The notes below the pieces were generated by a model. It had not been told where the DNA came from. It saw nothing but the letters and a program-made list of their open reading frames with translations, and made no database searches. From contig DASXHD010000003.1 of assembly GCA_036488725.1 (NCBI GenBank), positions 1 to 64,000 of the forward strand: a stretch of DNA of 64,000 nt. The letters run 5' to 3'. The first letter of the stretch is position 1, and each line of letters starts with the position of its first letter. The DNA is from DASXHD01 sp036488725. GTDB taxonomy: Bacteria > Myxococcota_A > Polyangia > Polyangiales > Polyangiaceae. Below are positions 18,049 through 26,668 of this stretch, in pieces. The translations under genes and the position numbers were made by a program.

Positions 18049-19388
18049 GGGTGCGCCGCCTTCCACACCGCGCCCGCAACGGTTCCTTCGCCGGCCGTCG
18101 TCCAGTATGCGTAGCCTCCGTCGAGGGCGACGTCGGTCACGTGGAGCATCGACGTACCGAGCGTCGATACGAACGCGTTCGGCAACGAGATGAAATAGAC
18201 CGTGTCGTCGGTCGCCGCGACGATGCCGGACCCGCCGGCGGCAGCCACGACGACGTGCAGACCCGAGAGAAGCTTCGCGGGAGTCGGACCGACGCGCAGG
18301 ATCGTGTCGACCGGCGGCGCGCTCGCGTCGCTTGCGTCGGCTTCGGGCCCGGCGTCGTCGGCGTCGGGAGCGGCTGCATCGCTCGCGTCGTCTCCGGTCG
18401 CGTCGTCTGCGTCGGCGTCGTCCGCCGCGTCGCTTGCGTCGCTCGCGTCGTCGCCTGCGTCGCTCGGAAACACGTAGTCACCGTGGACGATCGCGTACGT
18501 CGCGTTGTCCGCCGCGACGAGCGCGCTGCCCGCGCTCGCGTCGATTGGAATGACGACCGGGCCCCCGGCGTCCGGGCCGAGCGCGGCAAACCAAAGCGTT
18601 CCATTCGCGAGCGCGTAGTCGCCGTCCGAGCCCATCGCGAAGGCCTTGTACGCGCTCGTCTCCGCCGCGGGCATCACCGCAAAAGAGCCCGCGTCGAACG
18701 TGGAATACGCGAGCATCGATCCGGCGTCGCCGAACCCGCTGCGCGCGAGCCAATAGACTCGATCGCCGGCGCGCGTGTCGATGCCGCGCCCTGGGTCGAC
18801 GCCTTCGGCGACGGCAGTCGGAACCAAGTCGCCGAGCCCGAGCGCCCAAACCGTACCGTTCGGCACCGCGCCGTCGGCCTCGTCGCGCGTCGCCCAATAA
18901 ACATTGTTCGAGTCGCACGCGAGGCCGCCGCTCGGCGTTCCGTCGGACGTGAGGACGGGCGAGACTGCGTCGCTCACCGCGTCGATCACGTCGAGCGCGT
19001 CGCCGTCGAAGTAGTAGACGAACGATCCGCACGCGGCGAGCCCGCGCGGCTCCGCGTCGAGCACGGTCAGCACTTTCGGCTGCGGCGGACCGGCTTCCAA
19101 AGGCTTCGGACACGCGCCGGCGGTCTCGCATCCGTTGGTGGCGTTGTCGTCGCAGTCGGACCAGCCGGACTCGCATTCGAGCTTGCAGGTCCCGAAGCCG
19201 CTTTGCGTCGCGATGGTGTGCGTGCCGGCGGGAACGACGTCAGGGCAATTCGAGTCGCCGAAATCGCCGCACCCGCCTCCGCCGCCGAAGTCGAAGTTGC
19301 AGCCGTAGTCCTGGTTGCAGCCGTTGCAGCTGCAACGTGGAACGAGAAAAAGAAGCAGAACGAACCGCCACCCGCCTCGCCTCGCCAT
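18045..19388 (-). CDS. Exported Cys-rich/propeller-like protein with Asp-Ala repeat
   Basis: A 447-residue first gene of the operon. The N-terminus MARRGGWRFVLLLFLVP is a signal peptide, followed by a Cys/Gly-rich head (CSCNGCNQDYGCN, then GGGGGCGDFGDSNC) and a CKLECESGWSDCD segment of the kind seen in Myxococcota surface proteins. Residues about 110-300 and 370-447 contain repeated YYFDGDALDV, VYWATRDE and YWTTAGEG blocks, like the blades of a beta-propeller. Between them lies a low-complexity Asp/Ala/Ser stretch (about residues 303-356). Possibly a surface-exposed adhesin or sensor; function unknown. Confidence 0.75.
   Translation of the reverse strand: MARRGGWRFVLLLFLVPRCSCNGCNQDYGCNFDFGGGGGCGDFGDSNCPDVVPAGTHTIATQSGFGTCKLECESGWSDCDDNATNGCETAGACPKPLEAGPPQPKVLTVLDAEPRGLAACGSFVYYFDGDALDVIDAVSDAVSPVLTSDGTPSGGLACDSNNVYWATRDEADGAVPNGTVWALGLGDLVPTAVAEGVDPGRGIDTRAGDRVYWLARSGFGDAGSMLAYSTFDAGSFAVMPAAETSAYKAFAMGSDGDYALANGTLWFAALGPDAGGPVVIPIDASAGSALVAADNATYAIVHGDYVFPSDAGDDASDASDAADDADADDATGDDASDAAAPDADDAGPEADASDASAPPVDTILRVGPTPAKLLSGLHVVVAAAGGSGIVAATDDTVYFISLPNAFVSTLGTSMLHVTDVALDGGYAYWTTAGEGTVAGAVWKAAHP
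18325..18472 (-). repeat. In-frame GAC/GCG codon repeat (Asp-Ala linker)
   Basis: Short degenerate repeats of gcgtcg/gcatcg on the plus strand encode an Asp, Ala and Ser run in the operon's first protein (DASDASDAADDADADD and similar). This is a protein linker, not a CRISPR: there are no constant spacers. Such tracts tend to vary in length by slippage. Confidence 0.7.
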
Positions 19389-19479
19389 GCGCGACCGTCA
19401 GCAATCGGCGCGCCAAGATGGATCTCGCCGAAATCGTTGAGTCGCGCGGCGAAGCCCCCTGACGCGGCTGTCGCGATGA

Positions 19480-19803
19480 CTAGGACGCGAGAATGCGCCG
19501 GACGCCGCGAGCCACGTCGAAGTCCAGTCGACCGCCCCACGACGAGACGACGAGCCACTCGCCGCCCGCGCGGAGCCGCATCGTGGACACGGGTTGCTCG
19601 GTGCGGCCTTCGTCGATTTCGCCGACGCCGGCGAGCGTGGTGCCGCGCTGGTCGACGACGGTGAGCGCGCCGGCGTCGAGCTTCCACTTTTGCGAGGCCA
19701 AGAAATATTGCAGGGCGACGTTGCGGTCGTCGGTTCGGCGGAGTCGTCGTTCCATGTTCGCGATCGTCGCGCATCCGGCGGCGGTCGGGCAATTTTCGGG
19801 CAT
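19480..19803 (-). CDS. Small hypothetical protein
   Basis: A 107-residue protein starting MPENCPTAAGCATIANME, with no signal peptide. It has an amphipathic middle (VALQYFLASQKWKLDAG) and a beta-rich end (RAGGEWLVVSSWGGRLDFD). I recognise no family. The start overlaps the preceding lipoprotein stop by one base (TGATG), so it is the last gene of the five-gene minus-strand run 22064-19480. Its place after an exported lipoprotein offers no clear functional clue. Confidence 0.6.
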   Translation of the reverse strand: MPENCPTAAGCATIANMERRLRRTDDRNVALQYFLASQKWKLDAGALTVVDQRGTTLAGVGEIDEGRTEQPVSTMRLRAGGEWLVVSSWGGRLDFDVARGVRRILAS

Positions 19804-20228
19804 CAGGGCGGGGGGCCGTGTCCTTCGAGCAGCCATCGACCCGCCGTGCACGTGAGCGACGAATAGCAAGCGGGGCCGGGACAGACGACGCCCGCTTTGT
19901 CGCAAGGCGCTCCGTCGGCCGCGCCGATGCAATCGTTCGTCGTGCACGCGAGCTCGATGCTCTCGTCGGGTGGCGGTGGGATGCGGACGACTCCTCCGCC
20001 GCAGTACGCCACTTCACGGCACACGCACGTCCCTTCCGGGTAGCGGCACGCATGACCGTCGGCGCGAGCGCCGCACGCTGCGCCGGACGCTTGCGCAAAG
20101 CCGCGCGGGCAATCGGACGCGACCGACGCCGGCGTGCTCGAGCTCGTGGCAAGAGGCGCGAGCATGACCGACGCCGGTTGCGAGGCGCCGCATCCGAGGA
20201 TGAGCATGGAAGCGAAAGCGATCTTCAC
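19803..20228 (-). CDS. Small Cys-rich lipoprotein
   Basis: A 141-residue protein from GTG 20228 (VKIAFASMLILGCGAS), a classic short signal with lipobox LILGC. The mature part is rich in Cys pairs (GAACGARADGHACR, CVCREVAYCGGG, CTTNDCIGA), a pattern common in myxobacterial lipoproteins with 'C..DxDC' style repeats. The start overlaps the upstream stop as GTGA. Unknown function, probably cell-surface. Confidence 0.75.
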   Translation of the reverse strand: MKIAFASMLILGCGASQPASVMLAPLATSSSTPASVASDCPRGFAQASGAACGARADGHACRYPEGTCVCREVAYCGGGVVRIPPPPDESIELACTTNDCIGAADGAPCDKAGVVCPGPACYSSLTCTAGRWLLEGHGPPP

Positions 20229-20500
20229 GGCGCGCGGCCTCGCCGGGCTGCAATCGCGACCTTCAAGTCGCGCCAATCGGTCACCGCGAGGCGCGCCGCG
20301 CGTGCGAGCGCGCCGAGATCGCCGTTCGCGAGCTCGAGGATCTCGTCGACGACTTCTTCGGGCGGCGTGATCTCGGCGTAACAGTCGTGCCACGCGAGCT
20401 CGGTGAGCTCGAGCAAGTCGAGCGCCGCGTCGGTGCGCTCGCCGAACGTCGCTCGAACGCGCGGCTCGCGTGCTGCGCGGCGCTCGGCGCGCGAAATCAC
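20225..20500 (-). CDS. Small hypothetical acidic protein
   Basis: A 91-residue protein from GTG 20500. It is mostly helical and acidic in the middle (DAALDLLELTELAWHD, EEVVDEILELANGD), with a basic tail. It has no signal peptide or known motif. Both ends overlap neighbours by 4 bp (GTGA), between the GNAT acetyltransferase and the lipoprotein gene, so it is certainly in the operon. It could be a small partner of one of these; no family is recognised. Confidence 0.65.
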   Translation of the reverse strand: MISRAERRAAREPRVRATFGERTDAALDLLELTELAWHDCYAEITPPEEVVDEILELANGDLGALARAARLAVTDWRDLKVAIAARRGRAP

Positions 20501-20937
20501 GGGGCCTCCAGAAAGAGCTTGAAACCTTCGTGGCTCGCCGTGAAGCCGAGGCGCTCGTAGAAACGATGCGCGTCCTTGCGCGCTTTGTTGCTCGTCAGCT
20601 GCATGCGATGACAGCCGCGTCTGCGCGCTTCGTCGATCGCAAATCGCATGAGCGCCGCGCCGACGCCTCGATTGCGCTCGCTCGCCGCGACTTGCACCGC
20701 TTCGACCAGCGCGACGTGCGCGCCGCCGTACGTCAAGTAACGGAGCCACGTGATTTGCAGCGTGCCGATGACGCGGTTCTTTTCTTCGGCGACGACGAGC
20801 ATCTCTCGAGGGTCGGCCGCGATCGCTTCGAACGCGCTCGCCCAGTCACCTTCGGCCGGCTCGTGGTGCACCGGGTCGGCGCGATAGAAACCCACGATGG
20901 CGTCGAGATCGCCTCGCTCGGCGCGCCGAATGATCAC
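20497..20937 (-). CDS. GNAT-family N-acetyltransferase
   Basis: A 146-residue single-domain GNAT. It begins IIRRAERGDLDAIVGFY, has the beta-4 strand VIGTLQITWLRYL, and the acetyl-CoA pyrophosphate loop RNRGVGAALM in the usual R/QxxGxG/A form. The final NKARKDAHRFYERLGF is the family's C-terminal motif. The acceptor is unknown; a small molecule or protein amine is possible. The GTG start at 20937 overlaps the carboxypeptidase stop (GTGA). Confidence 0.92.
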   Translation of the reverse strand: MIIRRAERGDLDAIVGFYRADPVHHEPAEGDWASAFEAIAADPREMLVVAEEKNRVIGTLQITWLRYLTYGGAHVALVEAVQVAASERNRGVGAALMRFAIDEARRRGCHRMQLTSNKARKDAHRFYERLGFTASHEGFKLFLEAP

Positions 20938-22064
20938 CGCAAATCCTCGAGCACTTTGGCGACCGCCTCGAGCGTCGACGCGCCGAGCGTGCGGCATCGG
21001 TCCGGCGACCAGCCGCGCTCGTCGTCGGGCGCGTTCGCGTTGTCCTTGAACGGCATCTCCAGCGTCAGCGAGAGACAGTCGAACGCTTCGCCCACGTAAT
21101 TTCCGGCGCAGCGCAGGTCCCCCTTGCCGGGCGCGTCTTTCGGATAGCCCTCTTCGGTTTGAAACTCGTCGCTCGCTTCGAGCATGGCGCTCGAGAACGC
21201 GTCCTCGAGGCCTTCGATTCGATCGGTGTAGTGCGGGTTGCCCTCGGCGCCCGCGACGAAGACGTACGGCACGTGCTCGTCGCCGTGGACGTCGAGAAAA
21301 AAATCGACGCCGCGGTCGTACATCGCCGTGCGCACGCCGACGACCTCGGGGCTCTTCGCGTCGTCGGCGTCCCACCAGCATCGATTGAGATCGAGGCCCG
21401 CGCCGTTCGTGCGGTGATTGCCGGCGAAGGCACCGTCGGGATTCATGCATAATACAAGGAAAATGCGCGCGCGCTCGCGGAGCTCCTCGGCGACCGGGTC
21501 GTCACCGAACGCGAGGCGGCTCGCGGCGCCCTCCATGAACCAGCCGGCCATCGTCTCGCCGGGGTGCTGCTGGCCGACGATCCAAATCTTCGGCACGTCT
21601 TCGTCGTCTCCGAACGTGAAGACTTCCATCGGCTCGCCGCCGAGGGTTTTTCCGGCGACGCTCGCGATCGCGCGTCGCGATTTGCGGAGGCGGTCGCCGA
21701 GCGCGCGCCGGCGCGTGCGCGTGTACGGCGGAAAATAGGCGAAACGCACGGCTTCTTCGCCGCGTTTGGGCGTGTACGAAAATCGGAGGGTGCCGTCGTC
21801 GAGCTCGGTGGGGACGCGAAACCAATCGTCGTCCTCGCGCGTGCTCGCGCAAACGCGGTAGCCCTCGAACGCGTCGCCGTACGTGCAGTCGGCAGCGTTC
21901 GCGATTTCGAAATCGCATCGCCCATCGAGATCGCGCGCGACGAACGAGAAGAACTGCCGGAACTCGGCGTTCCGTTCATCCGCTCGAATGGCGAGGCGCG
22001 CGGTCTCGCCGTTCAGACGGAGCAGCTGTATTTTTCCGCCGTCCTTGGGCGCGAGGATGCGCAT
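20934..22064 (-). CDS. M14-family zinc carboxypeptidase (cytosolic carboxypeptidase-like)
   Basis: A 376-residue protein. The N-terminal 120 residues form a beta-rich domain typical of cytosolic carboxypeptidase-type M14 enzymes. The catalytic domain has the zinc ligands H167 and E170 (QQHPGETMAG) and H260 (FLDVHGDEH), the substrate-binding LDLNRCWW and the catalytic Glu in SLTLEMPFK. There is no signal peptide, so it is probably cytoplasmic. The ATG at 22064 fits the family N-terminus. It leads a five-gene operon (22064 down to 19480) and is divergent from a phosphoesterase lipoprotein gene. Confidence 0.93.
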   Translation of the reverse strand: MRILAPKDGGKIQLLRLNGETARLAIRADERNAEFRQFFSFVARDLDGRCDFEIANAADCTYGDAFEGYRVCASTREDDDWFRVPTELDDGTLRFSYTPKRGEEAVRFAYFPPYTRTRRRALGDRLRKSRRAIASVAGKTLGGEPMEVFTFGDDEDVPKIWIVGQQHPGETMAGWFMEGAASRLAFGDDPVAEELRERARIFLVLCMNPDGAFAGNHRTNGAGLDLNRCWWDADDAKSPEVVGVRTAMYDRGVDFFLDVHGDEHVPYVFVAGAEGNPHYTDRIEGLEDAFSSAMLEASDEFQTEEGYPKDAPGKGDLRCAGNYVGEAFDCLSLTLEMPFKDNANAPDDERGWSPDRCRTLGASTLEAVAKVLEDLR

Positions 22065-22126
22065 GGCGCTGGGCTTATCACGATCCAGTGGCGGCCGCGC
22101 TGCGCGTAGGTAGACTCCCCGCCGAA

Positions 22127-23266
22127 ATGAAACGCGGGGTATTTGTTTTCGGGACGGCTCTTCTCTTGGCGTGCGGCAGCGGCGGCGGCGACGACAGCTC
22201 GACGGTCGACGGCGGCAAGGACGCGAGCACACAAGACGTGAAGAGCGGCAACGACGGGAGCCCGCAAAAAGACGGCTCTTCGCTCGAGAGCGGGAGCGAC
22301 GGCGCGCTGCCCACGTGCACGACGTGCCCGACCGGGTACGCCTGCGGCACCGCGAACGGCATCCCGGTGTGCCGGTCGACGACGACCAACATCCCGCTCT
22401 TCTCGCACGTCTTCGTCATCATGATGGAGAACACGTCACTGACGACGCTGCAGGCCGGGATCACCGGCGGCCAGGCGCCGAATCTCAAGACGTGGACGAC
22501 GCAGTTCGCGACGGCCAGCAACTATCACGGCGTCGCGCACCCGAGCTTGCCGAACTACGTCGGTCTCACGTCGGGCGACACCGGCGGCATCGGCTGCGAC
22601 TGCGACGCGAAGCCCGGCCAGGGCAGCTGCAGCCCGATCGGCGACGTTTGTTTCTCGGCGTGCACTTGCGACGTGAGCGCGCAAAACATCGCCGACCAAA
22701 TCGAGACGGCGCAAAAGACGTGGATGGACTTCGGGGAGGACATGGGCACCCCGTGCAACACGACCGATGCGAACAACTACGTGCAGCGGCACAACCCGTT
22801 CCTCTATTACGACGACGTCCGCACCAACACGACGCGCTGCAACGCGCACGTCGTCGACTTTTCGAATTTCAATCCGAACACGGCGCCCGACTTCAGCTTC
22901 ATCGCGCCGAACCTCGTCGACGACATGCACAACCCCGACCCGCCGAACTCGACGAACATCCCGGCGGGCGACAAATGGCTCGGCCAGCACGCGGGCGCGA
23001 TCCTCGCGTCGAATTCGTTCAAGCAGGGCGGCCTCCTCGTCATCGTGTGGGACGAAGACGACGGCTCGGGCGGTCTGTTCCCGCCGTACACGGACGATCC
23101 GATCGGCATCTGGGTGATGTCGCCCTACGGCAAGACCAACTACGTCTCGGCGAACAAAGCCGATCATTATTCGCTGCTCGCGACGATCGAAGACGGCCTC
23201 GACCTCGGCCGTATCGGAAAAGCCTCGCAAGCGACGCCGCTGACGGATTACTTTCCCGCGAATTGA
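22127..23266 (+). CDS. Exported phosphoesterase (acid phosphatase/phospholipase C family)
   Basis: A 379-residue lipoprotein: signal peptide with TALLLACGSGG, then an Asp/Ser/Lys-rich linker and a small Cys cluster (CTTCPTGYACGT). The main domain fits the alkaline-phosphatase-fold phosphoesterase family: HVFVIMMENTSL (metal-binding Glu-Asn), YHGVAHPSLPNYVGLTSG (the nucleophile region), FIAPNLVDDMHN and LVIVWDEDDGSGG. It probably acts on phosphate esters or phospholipids outside the cytoplasm. It overlaps the next gene as TTGA. Confidence 0.85.
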   Translation: MKRGVFVFGTALLLACGSGGGDDSSTVDGGKDASTQDVKSGNDGSPQKDGSSLESGSDGALPTCTTCPTGYACGTANGIPVCRSTTTNIPLFSHVFVIMMENTSLTTLQAGITGGQAPNLKTWTTQFATASNYHGVAHPSLPNYVGLTSGDTGGIGCDCDAKPGQGSCSPIGDVCFSACTCDVSAQNIADQIETAQKTWMDFGEDMGTPCNTTDANNYVQRHNPFLYYDDVRTNTTRCNAHVVDFSNFNPNTAPDFSFIAPNLVDDMHNPDPPNSTNIPAGDKWLGQHAGAILASNSFKQGGLLVIVWDEDDGSGGLFPPYTDDPIGIWVMSPYGKTNYVSANKADHYSLLATIEDGLDLGRIGKASQATPLTDYFPAN

Positions 23267-23877
23267 AACACGTTCGTCCCGTCGTCCGTTCGTTCGCGCG
23301 CCGCTACGTGCGCGAGTGCGCCGCGTGGGTCCGCGCCGGCGGCCACGGCATTTTGTGGGAGACGCCCGAGCGCGCGAAGCTCGTCGTCGGCCGCTTCGGT
23401 CGTGACGACAAGATGCACCTCGGCCGCTGGGCGATTTTGGATCTCGGCAAAGCGACCTACGGCGTCGCCAAAAAAGGCCCGCTGCGCGGCCTCGTGACGA
23501 CGCCGGTGCCGCCCGACACGCTCGACATCGTGCGCGAGTGGGCGACGCGCGACTCGATTCACGAAGAGCCGCGCCGCACGATGAACCTCGACTGCCAGAA
23601 ATGCGGCGCCTGCTGCCTCGACAACGAAGTGCGTCTCGAGCGCGAAGATTGGCGCCGCTTCCGCCGCGGAAAAGTCGACCCCGTCGTCCGCAAGAAGAAC
23701 GGCGAAATCATGCTGCGCGTCCTCGGCAACAAAAAGTGCACGTATTTGGGGCGCGGCAATTTATGTGCGATCTACACGCATCGCCCGAACGCGTGCCGCG
23801 ACTTCCCGGCGGCGAGCGAGTGCTGTCTCTTCGCCCGCGAAGAGGAGCTCGGCATCTTCGACGGCGCGACGCAGTAG
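23263..23877 (+). CDS. YkgJ-family cysteine-cluster protein
   Basis: A 204-residue protein read from TTG 23263, which overlaps the preceding stop (TTGA). Residues about 105-200 carry the YkgJ-type cysteine pattern: LDCQKCGACC, KKCTYLG, NLCAIYTHRPNACRDFP and SECC. The motif probably binds zinc or an iron-sulfur cluster; the biochemical role of the family is not known. The first 100 residues have no recognised domain. It forms a two-gene unit with the phosphoesterase. Confidence 0.8.
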   Translation: MKHVRPVVRSFARRYVRECAAWVRAGGHGILWETPERAKLVVGRFGRDDKMHLGRWAILDLGKATYGVAKKGPLRGLVTTPVPPDTLDIVREWATRDSIHEEPRRTMNLDCQKCGACCLDNEVRLEREDWRRFRRGKVDPVVRKKNGEIMLRVLGNKKCTYLGRGNLCAIYTHRPNACRDFPAASECCLFAREEELGIFDGATQ

Positions 23878-23888
23878 GCGCGCGCGCT

Positions 23889-24284
23889 TCAGGGTCCTTC
23901 GGAAGTACACTCGGTCTGCGTGTCGAGGTCCGGCGACGAGCCCGGCGCTGTGCTCGTGAGCACGCCATCGTCGCGGCGGCGCAATTCGATGACGCCTCCG
24001 TCGCAGCGGACGGCGTGCTTCGCGAGGCGCTCCTGAACGGCGTCGCGATGCCGCTGAGCAATGACGGAGCGCACCGGCTGCACGAGCAGGGCGACGCCGA
24101 GGAGCGCGCCGCCGAACACGTTGAGCGTGACGAACGCGTACTCGGGACGGTGAATCCGGCGTCTCCGCATTCGACGCCATCGCGGAAAGAGCCAACCCGC
24201 GATGGCAAAGGCGACGACTGCGAAGACGACGCTCACGAGGCGATGGTACGCGTCGCCACGCCGGACCTTCCCCCCGTCATGCAC
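23889..24284 (-). CDS. Small membrane protein, unknown function
   Basis: A 131-residue protein from GTG 24284. Two likely membrane helices (LVSVVFAVVAFAIAGWLF and VTLNVFGGALLGVALLV) flank a very basic loop (PRWRRMRRRRIHRP). The C-terminal tail is soluble. It overlaps the preceding secreted protein gene by 8 bp. I recognise no family. The start is uncertain: a GTG a few codons further in would give a similar product. Confidence 0.6.
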   Translation of the reverse strand: MHDGGKVRRGDAYHRLVSVVFAVVAFAIAGWLFPRWRRMRRRRIHRPEYAFVTLNVFGGALLGVALLVQPVRSVIAQRHRDAVQERLAKHAVRCDGGVIELRRRDDGVLTSTAPGSSPDLDTQTECTSEGP

Positions 24285-24672
24285 CGCCGCTGGAGTGGCT
24301 CACGACGCGACATACGCCTGCACGGCACGCGGCGCGCGCGTTGGGAGCGCAGCTTCCATCGGTCCGCACGACCTCGGTACATTTCACAGGCGTCACGCGG
24401 CGGGCATCGGGAGATGTGACGGAGTCGTCCGTCGAGCATGCTTCGACTCGCCTCGCTTCGACCGCCGAGCGAGCTTGGGCGCTCACACCGATGCGGCCTC
24501 CGCCGGCGCCGCACGAGCAGCAGTCGTCGACGATCATGCAATCATCATCGGACTTGCACGCCCGGTCGCTGCCCCACGCGACCATCGCCGAGTCCGTGTC
24601 CACGATGGTTGCTTGCGCGCAGGCGAAAACGCCGGCGATGCCGAGCGCCGCGAGGAGTAGCGTCAGTCGCAT
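24277..24672 (-). CDS. Small Cys-rich exported protein
   Basis: A 131-residue protein with signal peptide MRLTLLLAALGIAGVFACAQ, perhaps a lipobox at VFAC. The mature part is Cys-rich (ACKSDDDCMIVDDCCSCGAGG and CRAGVCRVV), the C-x-DDDC style found in many Polyangia surface proteins. It probably folds through disulfides outside the cytoplasm. Divergent from the gene at 24714, with 41 bp between starts. Confidence 0.7.
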   Translation of the reverse strand: MRLTLLLAALGIAGVFACAQATIVDTDSAMVAWGSDRACKSDDDCMIVDDCCSCGAGGGRIGVSAQARSAVEARRVEACSTDDSVTSPDARRVTPVKCTEVVRTDGSCAPNARAACRAGVCRVVSHSSGGA

Positions 24673-24701
24673 GGGCTGAAGCTTACCCGACGCCCCCGGC
24701 G

Positions 24702-24713
24702 TAAGCTCACTGC
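24702..24713 (+). promoter_or_regulatory. Leaderless-type -10 element
   Basis: TAAGCT (24702-24707), then 6 nt, then the ATG at 24714. No Shine-Dalgarno is present. Confidence 0.5.
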
Positions 24714-25733
24714 ATGGCCCGGTCGGTCGACGTTCTCGTCGCGTTCATCACGGCGCACGGCAACCGCTCGTTGGGGAGCGGGGCCAGGATTCCGTGGGAG
24801 CGGCTGCGATCGATGTTCGCGAGCGACGCAACCTTCGCGAGCGGCTCTCGGCCGATCGTCGCGTGGTTCGAGGCTGCGAAGGCCGAGCACTTTTACGTCG
24901 TCGACGGAGCGAGGCTCGTCGCGCCCGCGCCCGTGAAAGTCGGCGCGATCGAGGTCGCGCCTCGCATGTTGCACGGATTCGTCGGCTCGAGCGCGCTGCT
25001 CTTCGTGACCCGGCGACCCGGCGGCGGCTACGGTATCCACCACGTCGTCGATTCGTTCTCGCCGCGCACGAGCCTCACGAACGCGGACGTGATCGCATTC
25101 GTCGAAGCGAGCCCAGAGAGCGACGCGCTGAAGGAGCGCTGGCTCTGGTGGGACGAGCACAACCTTCATTGGGCGGCCGAGCGCGCGTGGCCTGCGTTCG
25201 TGCGCGCGGCGATCGATCGCGGCGGCGCGGAGCTACTCCAGCACGCGTCGACCGTGCAGTCGCACGTGGACTTGTCCGATCGTGTCCGCCGGGCATGGCG
25301 CGATCTCGAGAAGGCGCGCGCAAATCCCGACTTCGGTCCCATCTTCGCGATCCGCGACGTGGCGACGAGCGCGCGCGTGCCGCTCTACACCGACCGCGCC
25401 GCGGCGCGCGCGGCGCTCGACACTTCGCTCGAAGCCATCGCGTCGTTCGCGGAGCGCGAGCATCTCGGCGCATGGGGCGACTACTTTCGCGCCGCGCGGG
25501 ATGCGCTCGACGCCGACGCGCCGAGCGACATGGTCCGCGAGACCTTCGGCGACGCCGGCCTCGACGGCGAGGCGCTTCGCCTCCTCGACGCCGCGTGGAA
25601 GGCCGATGCGTTTGGCGGAATGGGAAGTTGGAACGACCTCAGCCCCGACGACCGGGGAGGTTACGACGCGGTCTCGCAGGCTCTCTTCGCCGCGCTGCGC
25701 CCCGCGGTCGAAGCGGCGCTGAACGCGCCGTGA
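24714..25733 (+). CDS. Hypothetical protein
   Basis: A 339-residue soluble protein with no signal peptide. It starts MARSVDVLVAFITAHGNRSL. The middle is helical and Trp-rich (LKERWLWWDEHNLHWAAERAW). The last part has LDTSLEAIASFAEREHLG and SWNDLSPDDRGGYDAVSQ. I recognise no family. It stands alone, divergent from the Cys-rich secreted protein and convergent with the SRPBCC gene 3 bp away. Confidence 0.7.
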   Translation: MARSVDVLVAFITAHGNRSLGSGARIPWERLRSMFASDATFASGSRPIVAWFEAAKAEHFYVVDGARLVAPAPVKVGAIEVAPRMLHGFVGSSALLFVTRRPGGGYGIHHVVDSFSPRTSLTNADVIAFVEASPESDALKERWLWWDEHNLHWAAERAWPAFVRAAIDRGGAELLQHASTVQSHVDLSDRVRRAWRDLEKARANPDFGPIFAIRDVATSARVPLYTDRAAARAALDTSLEAIASFAEREHLGAWGDYFRAARDALDADAPSDMVRETFGDAGLDGEALRLLDAAWKADAFGGMGSWNDLSPDDRGGYDAVSQALFAALRPAVEAALNAP

Positions 25734-25736
25734 GGC

Positions 25737-26222
25737 TCACGCGCTCGTGAGGCTTTCGAGGACCGCGTCGAGCGCTTCGAAGCCGCCTTTCGCGCCCATT
25801 TCTCCGCCGAATTGAACCATGCGGTCGCGTACGGCGATCGTCGCGTAAACCGTTTTCGTGCTGATCAGCGTCTTGCCCGCGCCGGCGTCGGAGAGGACGA
25901 CCGTCTCGACGGCTTCGTCCGGCGATCCGTCCATCACGAACGTGCGCGTGAAGCGCTCGGGCGCGGCGGCGTCGCGAATCTCGCCGTGGAATCCGAACTC
26001 GGCGCCGTCCGGACGCCGATACCGCACGCGCCACGGCATGCCTTTCCGCATGTCGAGCGCGCAGTCGATCATCTCGCAGCCTTTCGGCGTCTTCCACCGG
26101 CGAAGGTGCTCGAGCTTGGTGTAACAGTCCCACACGAGCGGGCGCGGCGCGTTCACCATGCGGCGGACGCTGATGACGGGCTCAGCGGGATCGACGACGA
26201 ATTCGAACTGATTTTGGCTCAC
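25737..26222 (-). CDS. SRPBCC (AHSA1-type) domain protein
   Basis: A 161-residue START/SRPBCC-fold protein. The pattern VISVRRMVNAPRPLVWDCYT, then LRRWKTPKG, MRKGMPWRVRYRRPDG and TRTFVMDG is that of the AHSA1 group, which binds hydrophobic ligands. The GTG start at 26222 lies 41 bp inside the ArsR-type regulator gene, the usual arrangement for this regulator-SRPBCC pair in bacteria. The ligand is unknown; detoxification is a common suggestion for such pairs. Confidence 0.88.
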   Translation of the reverse strand: MSQNQFEFVVDPAEPVISVRRMVNAPRPLVWDCYTKLEHLRRWKTPKGCEMIDCALDMRKGMPWRVRYRRPDGAEFGFHGEIRDAAAPERFTRTFVMDGSPDEAVETVVLSDAGAGKTLISTKTVYATIAVRDRMVQFGGEMGAKGGFEALDAVLESLTSA

Positions 26223-26568
26223 GCGATTTCTCCTTCGATTGCAGCTCTTCGAGGTAGTCGTCGAGACGCGCATACGTCTCTTCCAGCTGGGCGCGGTAGC
26301 GATCGAGCCACGCCGACGCTTCGCGCAATCGCTCGGCGTGCAGGCGCACCGGGCGGCGCCGGCCGTCGCGCGAGCGCGAGACGAGACCCGCGCGCTCCAG
26401 CACGTTGACGTGCTTCGTGATCGCCGGCTGCGAGAGCCCGCCGCCGATGGCCACGAGATCGTTCACCGAGGCCTCGCCCTTCGCCAGTCGCGCCACGATG
26501 TGACGACGCGTGGCGTCGGCGAGCGCGCCGAACGCGAGATCCAGCTTGAGGTCCGCGGTCCGATTCAT
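26182..26568 (-). CDS. ArsR-family winged-helix regulator
   Basis: A 128-residue ArsR/SmtB-fold repressor: FGALADATRRHIVARLAKGEA, then the recognition helix LSQPAITKHVNVLERAGLV and the wing SRSRDGRRRPVRL. The metal-binding ELCVCDL motif of ArsR is absent, as in the group paired with SRPBCC proteins. The ATG at 26568 lies at the edge of an inverted repeat (26567-26582) that probably serves as its own operator, so autorepression together with the SRPBCC gene is likely. Confidence 0.9.
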   Translation of the reverse strand: MNRTADLKLDLAFGALADATRRHIVARLAKGEASVNDLVAIGGGLSQPAITKHVNVLERAGLVSRSRDGRRRPVRLHAERLREASAWLDRYRAQLEETYARLDDYLEELQSKEKSREPKSVRIRRRSR

Positions 26569-26582
26569 AACTATTTTGTTAT
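26567..26582. promoter_or_regulatory. Probable autoregulatory operator of the ArsR-type gene
   Basis: Perfect inverted repeat ATAAC-(6 nt)-GTTAT at the start codon, in a local A/T-rich island that also holds TATAAC, a minus-strand -10-like box 9 nt before the ATG. Bound repressor would cover both the -10 box and the start codon. Confidence 0.6.
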
Positions 26583-26668
26583 ATGACCGTTTGGTTATGC
26601 CGTCAAGACAAGTGTCACTGCACATTTGCCGTCCGAGCAGAGGGCGTCGCGTCGAGCCGAGGTCGCGC

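Noticed and set aside
18325..18472. Repeat cluster that could suggest a CRISPR array
   Set aside because: No constant repeat/spacer unit; it is an in-frame Asp/Ala codon repeat inside a protein gene.
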